A stretch of 64,000 nt of DNA from Microbacterium salsuginis (GTDB lineage Bacteria > Actinomycetota > Actinomycetes > Actinomycetales > Microbacteriaceae), in contig NZ_JABACI010000001.1 in assembly GCF_012524205.1 (NCBI RefSeq), positions 806,001 to 870,000 on the forward strand, given 5' to 3'. Under the pieces are notes generated by a model. The model saw only the letters and a program-made list of their open reading frames with translations, was not told the DNA's origin and searched no databases. This document shows, one piece after another, positions 61,111 to 64,000 of the stretch (the stretch's first letter is position 1; each line of letters opens with the position of its first letter). A program made the translations under genes and the position numbers.

Positions 61111-64000
61111 ATGACGATCCGGCCCGGCCCCCTGCGCGCCGCGGTGGTGCTCGCCACCGGGTTCGTGGTGGTCCGGGTGCTCTACCGCGTCCTGTTCCAC
61201 GGCGCGGACGGCACCGGCGCAGTCCTTCTGCCGCTGCCCGAGCTGCGGCTGCCTGCGCCCTTCGCGCACGTGGTGCTGTTCGGTCCCGTCACCATCGACG
61301 GGTTGACGGATGCCGCGGCGAGCGCCCTGCCCATCGCGCTCGGCATCGTCGTGTTCGGGGTGCTCAACGCGTTCGTCGACGTCGCCCGCATCCTCGCGCG
61401 CGCCTCCCGCCGCGGCCCGCTCCGCGGCGTCGCGCGGGCGCTGGCGATCGCGTGGGCGACGCTCCCCTCGCTCGCCGATGCGGCACGGTCGGTCCGGTTC
61501 GCCCAGCGCCTTCGGGGCGAGCGCGGCGGCGCCCGGATGCTGCTGCCGCTGCTGCAGCGGACCCTCGAACGCGCCGGCGCCGTGGCGGCGGCGCTCGAAC
61601 TGCGCGGGTTCGCGGCCTCGCCCCTCCCCGCGGTGGCGGCGGAGGAGCACGAGGCGGGCGCGGTCGTCGAGATCCACGACGCCGAGATCGGGTTCGGGAT
61701 CGTGCCGGATGCCGGGGGCCGCGGCATCCGGATCGAATCCCTGAAGCTCGCACCAGGTGCCCTGACCCTGCTCACCGGGCCGACCGGTTCCGGCAAGTCG
61801 ACGGTGCTGCGGGCGCTGGCGGGGCTGCACACGCACGTCGACGGCGGGTGGACGTCGGGCACGGTGCGCATCGCGGGCCACGACCGTGCGGCGGTGCCAC
61901 CACGCGATCTTGCGCAGCGCATCGGAGTGGTGCTGCAGAACCCGCGCGATGCCTTCGCGACCGAGCGCGTGCGCGACGAGATCGGGCTGGCGCTCGAGCT
62001 GCGCGGCGTCGCTCCCGAGCTGGTCGCGGCCCGCGTCGCCGACCTCGCGGACCGGATCGGCATCGCGTCCCTGCTCGGGCGAACGACGCGCGGCCTGTCG
62101 GCCGGCGAGGCGACGCTCGTCGCGCTCGCGGCGGCGATCGTGGACGAGCCGGTGCTGCTGCTGGTCGACGAGCCGCTGGCCGATCTCGACGCCGACGCGC
62201 GCGTGCGGACCGCACGGCTGCTGCGGGTGCTCGCCGACGACGCACGGATGTGCATCGTGGTCGCCGAGCACCGCACCGAGCCGCTGCGCGCGCTGGCCGA
62301 CGCCGAACTGCGCATCGCCGGGCGCGAGGTGGTGCCGGCCGGCTTCGAACCGGAGCCGTCCGTCGCCCGGGTATCCGACCTCGACGTGATTCGCGCGGGC
62401 CGCCGTTGCGATTCGCGATCCGCTGCGGATCCCGGCCGCGGAGAAGCCGGCGGCGGGACGATCGCGCTGCGTGCCACCGACGTGACCGTGCGGCATCGCG
62501 GCACCCTCGCGGTCGACCGGGCATCGCTCGTGCTCCGCGCCGGCGAGATCGTGGCGCTCGTCGGACCCAACGGCGCCGGCAAGTCGAGCCTCCTCGGGGC
62601 ACTCGCGCTTCCGCAGAGGGACGCGCGCGTCGAGGTTGCGGGTCGTGCAGCCCTGGTTCCGGATGCCTCGGACGACCTGTTCGTGTACGACACGGTCGCC
62701 GCGGAGTGCCGCCGCGCCGACCGCCGGGCTGCCACGGCCCGCCGCGAAGATCACGCCGCAACGGCCGCGCGGTTCGCCGGATTCCTCGGGCTCGACCCCG
62801 CAGGCCCGCAGTTCGCGGCGCGGTTGGCGCGGCATCCGCGTGATCTCTCCGTCGGCGAGCGGAGGTGCCTGGCGCTCGCGATCCAGCTCGCCGGCGACCC
62901 CGCGGTGCTCATGGTCGACGAACCGACCCGCGGCCTCGACCCGGCGGCCCGCGTTCTGGTGTGGACGGCGCTCGCGTCGCTCGCCAGGCGCGGCACGGCG
63001 GTGCTGATCGCGTCACACGAGCCGGAGGCAGCCGCCGCCGCGGACCGCACGCTCGCCCTGCGCGGCGGCGTCCTCGCGCCGGCTGACACAGACCTCGGTG
63101 CTGTGCGTTCGTCCGGCTTCCCCGTCGAGGAGGCGCCGGGGATGCGCGCCGGCCGTGCCGCAATTACGGATGAGCCCGCCCCTCTCCCGCGCGAATCCGC
63201 GCCCCGTACCCCCGTGATCGCCGCTCATTCGGAGTACCGAGCCGTTCGGGCGCCATCGGCCTGGCGGCTCCCCCACGTCGCACTCATCGCCGCGAACCTC
63301 GTCGCACTCGGCGCGTTCTGCTGGCCGCTGCTCGCGACAGCGGTTCCCACGCAGGCCTCCGCCGCCGTGCCGGTCGCGGCTCTTGCCCTCGCGCCGCTCG
63401 CGGCCCTCGTCGTGGTGGCGACGCTCGATGGCACCGTGCGGAGTGCCCACATGCTGGCGCTCCTCGGAACTCTCGCCGCGATCGGCGCTGCGGTGCGCGT
63501 CGCGAGCACCGGCGTCGGCGGCGTGGAGGCCGTGTTCATCCTGCTGATCCTCGCCGGGCGCGCGTATGGCGCGCGGTTCGGCCTGCTGCTCGGCATCGCG
63601 ACGATCGCGCTGTCGACGGTGGTCACCGGCACCTTCGGACCGTGGACCCCGTTCCAGATGTTCGCGTGCGCGTGGGTCGGCGCAGTCGCGGGCCTCCTCC
63701 CCCGCCGCATCGGGCCGGCGGCCGAGATCGCGATGCTGTGCGTCTACGGCGCCATCGCGTCGTACGCCTTCGGGCTGCTCATGAACTTGTGGTTCTGGCC
63801 GTTCGCGGTGGGCTACGGCACCGGGATCTCGTACGACGGCGCGGCCCCGCTCGGCACGAACCTCTCGAGCTTCTTGGTGTACTCGCTCGTCACCTCGACG
63901 CTCACGTGGGACTCCCTCCGCGCGATCACCTCGGTCGTCGGCATCCTCGTCATCGGCCGCCCCGTGCTCGCCGCACTGCGCCGCGCGAAGCCGCTGCAAC
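61111..64000 (+). CDS. Single-chain ECF transporter: fused T, A, A and S components, 3' end beyond the window
   Basis: The frame is open for 963 codons to the right edge. Residues 1-200 are an EcfT part with hydrophobic segments and RGF at about 193 (coupling helix LRGF). Two ABC ATPase domains follow: Walker A TGPTGSGKST near 221, signature LSAGE near 329, Walker B LLLVDEPLADLD; then Walker A GPNGAGKSS near 485, LSVGE near 579, MVDEPTRGLD. From about 715 come several helices of an S component (ANLVALGAFCWPLL, LVVVATLDG, FGLLLGIATIALSTVVTGTFG). ECF importers are usually four proteins; this fuses all modules. The cargo is not clear; a vitamin or metal is expected. ATG at 61111, 1 nt after the lipoprotein stop. 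Confidence 0.85.
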   Translation, partial: MTIRPGPLRAAVVLATGFVVVRVLYRVLFHGADGTGAVLLPLPELRLPAPFAHVVLFGPVTIDGLTDAAASALPIALGIVVFGVLNAFVDVARILARASRRGPLRGVARALAIAWATLPSLADAARSVRFAQRLRGERGGARMLLPLLQRTLERAGAVAAALELRGFAASPLPAVAAEEHEAGAVVEIHDAEIGFGIVPDAGGRGIRIESLKLAPGALTLLTGPTGSGKSTVLRALAGLHTHVDGGWTSGTVRIAGHDRAAVPPRDLAQRIGVVLQNPRDAFATERVRDEIGLALELRGVAPELVAARVADLADRIGIASLLGRTTRGLSAGEATLVALAAAIVDEPVLLLVDEPLADLDADARVRTARLLRVLADDARMCIVVAEHRTEPLRALADAELRIAGREVVPAGFEPEPSVARVSDLDVIRAGRRCDSRSAADPGRGEAGGGTIALRATDVTVRHRGTLAVDRASLVLRAGEIVALVGPNGAGKSSLLGALALPQRDARVEVAGRAALVPDASDDLFVYDTVAAECRRADRRAATARREDHAATAARFAGFLGLDPAGPQFAARLARHPRDLSVGERRCLALAIQLAGDPAVLMVDEPTRGLDPAARVLVWTALASLARRGTAVLIASHEPEAAAAADRTLALRGGVLAPADTDLGAVRSSGFPVEEAPGMRAGRAAITDEPAPLPRESAPRTPVIAAHSEYRAVRAPSAWRLPHVALIAANLVALGAFCWPLLATAVPTQASAAVPVAALALAPLAALVVVATLDGTVRSAHMLALLGTLAAIGAAVRVASTGVGGVEAVFILLILAGRAYGARFGLLLGIATIALSTVVTGTFGPWTPFQMFACAWVGAVAGLLPRRIGPAAEIAMLCVYGAIASYAFGLLMNLWFWPFAVGYGTGISYDGAAPLGTNLSSFLVYSLVTSTLTWDSLRAITSVVGILVIGRPVLAALRRAKPLQ

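Overview
The window comes from a high-G+C actinobacterium, most likely a Microbacteriaceae member close to Microbacterium. The grounds are very strong G/C third-position bias, many leaderless genes with a TANNNT box 6-8 nt before the start codon, a menaquinone pathway, an AztABCD-type zinc system, and an abundant GGATGCC/GGCATCC oligomer. No rRNA, IS element, prophage or CRISPR array is visible. I read it as ordinary chromosome carrying one accessory glycan-degradation island.

Layout. 1-4.4 kb: the start of a copper-type P-ATPase (its C-terminus lies off the left edge) with a CsoR-type operator, a NIPSNAP protein, a membrane-anchored esterase, a small membrane protein, then tRNA-Met(CAT) and tRNA-Thr(GGT). 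4.4-10 kb: a membrane-anchored M23 endopeptidase, an inositol-monophosphatase-like enzyme and an FAD oxidoreductase separated by a long inverted repeat, and a multispanning membrane protein. 10-15.1 kb: a zinc ABC importer, with aztA divergent from aztB / AztD-like protein / aztC / aztD around a Zur-like box. 15.2-19.3 kb: peptidase E-like protein, tRNA-Tyr, PfkB kinase, FBP-domain protein, BASS-family transporter and a methyltransferase. 19.3-25.1 kb: a maltodextrin operon (binding protein, MalF, MalG, GH13 enzyme) behind a LacI-type operator; yajQ follows.

26-37 kb: a uronic-acid polysaccharide utilisation island. It encodes a secreted 1242-residue heparinase II/III-type lyase, a GH88 unsaturated glucuronyl hydrolase, a LacI regulator, a complete binding protein plus two permeases, and a polysaccharide pyruvyl-transferase-family protein. 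Three copies of one inverted repeat (TGACG-N8-CGTCA) stand before the three transcription units and are the probable operators of the local LacI protein. A decayed membrane-protein gene lies at its edge.

37.5-60.5 kb: glutamate decarboxylase, a Ser/Thr kinase, two hydrolase-type enzymes, an FprA-type ferredoxin reductase, and a dispersed menaquinone set (polyprenyl synthase, menG, menF, menD, menA, menE, menB; menC not seen). Mixed in are a PadR-controlled drug-type ABC exporter, a DUF885 hydrolase, a PPK2 kinase and small membrane proteins. Two intergenic regions between convergent genes (47.0-47.3 kb and 56.8-56.9 kb) carry one family of 19-nt-period, inverted TTGAGA-N-ACC repeats.

60.5-64 kb: a secreted lipoprotein, then one reading frame fusing the T, A, A and S parts of an ECF vitamin/metal transporter, running off the right edge.

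The strongest candidates for something new are the repeat family, the island and its operator set, the second AztD-like propeller in the zinc locus, and the single-chain ECF transporter paired with its lipoprotein.
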